Positions 62,514-64,000 of a DNA stretch of 64,000 bases are shown in pieces. The translations under genes were made by a program, and so were the position numbers. Every line of letters starts with the position of its first letter. The stretch's first letter is position 1. The notes beneath the pieces are model-generated. The model ran no database searches. It worked only from the letters and a program-made list of their open reading frames with translations, and was not told where the DNA came from. The DNA comes from Neisseria dentiae (lineage in GTDB: Bacteria > Pseudomonadota > Gammaproteobacteria > Burkholderiales > Neisseriaceae): assembly GCF_024580525.1 (NCBI RefSeq), contig NZ_JANIKQ010000007.1, positions 1-64,000 on the forward strand, read 5' to 3'.

Positions 62514-62987
62514 ATGGAGTGGAAATTAAACCGAATGCCGCTTTACGTTATCGTCTTCACCGCTGTTTTTAGCCTGCTTGCCGCCAGCATGCTGTCGGCG
62601 GCGGCATATTTCTTGGCAGATGGTCTGCTCCGCTGGCTGTTTGCCGCCGCAGCGCTCAGCATATTACTGCTCGAATGGGCAGTCATGCGCCAACAGCTGC
62701 GATTGTGGCACTACACCCGCACCCATCAGGAATATGTACGCTTGGATGACGAAGGTTTCCACTATCATGTTTACCCTTATGGCGAAGGCAGTTTGAAATA
62801 TGAGTGGCTGCGTAACCTTTCAGAGGATTCCGTACGTTTTCCCCATCTGCTGATCGAATACCGCCACCCTGAGCAAACCTCCATTCTGTTGCAGGTTTTG
62901 GAGCTGCCGATTCGTACCACAATAGCGACACAAGTGAGGCGGGAAATCATCAAACGCTGCCACCCCGGACAGTTGTACCCCTTATAG
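62514..62987 (+). CDS. Small membrane protein of unknown function
   Basis: The protein has 157 residues. Two N-terminal membrane helices (LYVIVFTAVFSLLAASMLSA; LLRWLFAAAALSILLLEWAV) precede a soluble domain with LDDEGFHYHVYPYGEGSLKYEWLRNL, resembling PH-like domains of small membrane proteins (YcxB or DUF2244 type). The match is tentative. No strong ribosome site is visible. Confidence 0.6.
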   Translation: MEWKLNRMPLYVIVFTAVFSLLAASMLSAAAYFLADGLLRWLFAAAALSILLLEWAVMRQQLRLWHYTRTHQEYVRLDDEGFHYHVYPYGEGSLKYEWLRNLSEDSVRFPHLLIEYRHPEQTSILLQVLELPIRTTIATQVRREIIKRCHPGQLYPL

Positions 62988-63095
62988 ACCGTGCCCCACC
63001 GACAGAGCGAGGCCTTTGCAAAATACCCAAAGGACGATAGATCAAGCCCCCACCCTTACGGGCTACCTGAAAGCCTCCAGTGCTTTTAACACACT

Positions 63096-64000
63096 ATGAA
63101 TCACACCCGCCCCGCCGTTTCCCTGCAAACTGTTACCCACCGCTACGGCAAAACCCTTGCGCTTGACGATGTGTCGCTCGTCATTCCGCGCGGCGTTACC
63201 GTGGGTTTGATCGGGCCGGACGGCGTGGGCAAATCGACGCTGCTGTCGCTGGTTGCCGGCGTGCGAGTGATTCAGGCGGGCGAAGTGCGGGTGTTGGGCG
63301 GCGATATGGCCGACAAACAAACGCGGCAGGCATTATCGCACCGCATCGCCTATATGCCGCAGGGCTTGGGCAAAAACCTGTATCCCACTTTAAGCGTGTA
63401 TGAAAACATCGATTTTCACGCGCGGCTGTTCGGGCTGGGGGCGACCCAGCGCAAGGCGCGGATTGCGCCTCGAGCTGCACGCCAAGCTCTACCAAATGGG
63501 TGCGGCGGGCACGCAGGCGGTGGCCGATGCGCTGGAAGCGTTCGATTTGGAAAACGTGGCCGATACCAAGCCCGCCTCGCTGCCCTTGGGCATCCGCCAG
63601 CGCCTGCAATTGGCCGCCGCCTGCCTGCACCACCCCGAAGTGCTGATTCTCGACGAGCCGACTTCCGGCGTCGACCCCGCTGCCCGCGATATGTTTTGGC
63701 GCATGCTCTTGAAGCTGTCGCGGCAGGACAAAATCACCATTTTCGTGTCCACCCACTTTATGAACGAAGCCGAACGCTGCGACCGCATTTCCTTTATGCA
63801 CAAAGGCCGCGTGTTGGCCGTGGGCACGCCGGCCGAACTGGTGGCGCAATATCGCGCACCGAATCTGGAAGAAGCGTTTGTGCAGTATTTGGTGGAAGAC
63901 GAAGCGCGGGAAGCGGCGGCATATTCAGACGGCCTGTCTGAAAATAACAGGCCGTCTGAAACACCTGCCGCACCAACTGCGCAACAACAACCGTTGTCCC
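63096..64000 (+). pseudogene. rbbA: rbbA-like ABC ATPase gene, internally deleted and frameshifted, cut by window edge
   Basis: The frame from the ATG at 63096 reads as the first ATPase domain of RbbA/Yhi[62 protein letters not shown], up to about 63465. From about 63460 a frame shifted by one carries the second half of RbbA's second domain: [48 protein letters not shown] and [20 protein letters not shown]. So the signature of domain 1 and the Walker A of domain 2 are missing. The join suggests a deletion of about 750 bases plus a frame change. The membrane domain would follow outside the window. RbbA is a ribosome-associated ATPase/transporter of about 900 residues. Confidence 0.75.

Noticed and set aside
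63466-63941. Continuation of the rbbA first frame as a true C-terminus
   Set aside because: After about 63465 this frame becomes Arg/Ala/Pro-rich without ABC motifs, while the frame shifted by one carries clear Walker B and switch motifs.

Overview
The window is from a Neisseria-type genome (Betaproteobacteria, Neisseriaceae). The evidence is the very many copies of the DNA uptake sequence in its AG form (AGGCCGTCTGAA), often as inverted pairs serving as terminators. It also has three Correia repeat enclosed elements, dRS3 repeats, and gene neighbourhoods typical of Neisseria. The species cannot be named from the sequence.

Layout. 1-481: 5' part of a phage-type integrase, cut by the window edge. 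753-8542: cytochrome c', a YdfG-like dehydrogenase, a META-domain lipoprotein, bioH and comF (divergent, with overlapping start codons), trmL, rlpA, ruvA and an ABC exporter. 9156-31207: the respiratory complex I operon nuoA-N plus a DUF2818 gene. 31424-34898: proB, a membrane protein, udk, parB. 35196-42141: the F1Fo ATP synthase operon atpIBEFHAGDC with a good sigma-70 promoter. 42286-50233: dnaJ, folA, leuS, gluQ, dxs. 50444-60868: a lipoprotein, rpmE, prmA, a Sel1-repeat protein, nfsA, wrbA, a YihY-family protein, an RNB-domain RNase, a NYN-domain protein and bioB. 61223-64000: small genes, a GNAT acetyltransferase, and a broken rbbA-like ABC gene running off the edge.

The most unusual feature is the nuo operon. 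All 14 subunits are present and in order, but the gaps between them hold accessory genes, all on the coding strand: an SDR after nuoD; a broken VOC gene, a DUF1801 gene and a GFA-family gene after nuoE; a PD-(D/E)XK nuclease after nuoF; a VOC gene after nuoI; a class III Fic protein after nuoK; and an ABC-type ATPase overlapping a PIN-domain nuclease after nuoL. Several are AT-richer than the nuo genes. Palindromic repeats and uptake sequences, a few of them in foreign dialects, lie at several borders. The operon thus appears to act as a landing site for nuclease, toxin and detoxification genes that share the complex I transcript. The ATPase-PIN pair is the best candidate for an undescribed defence or toxin system.

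Other notable items: two near-identical 195-bp non-autonomous elements whose ends resemble an IS1106-type insertion sequence; a separate 192-bp element with 19-bp perfect inverted ends; a Fur-box-like site upstream of nuoA; and an rbbA-like gene whose two ATPase domains have been collapsed into one by deletion, with a frameshift.
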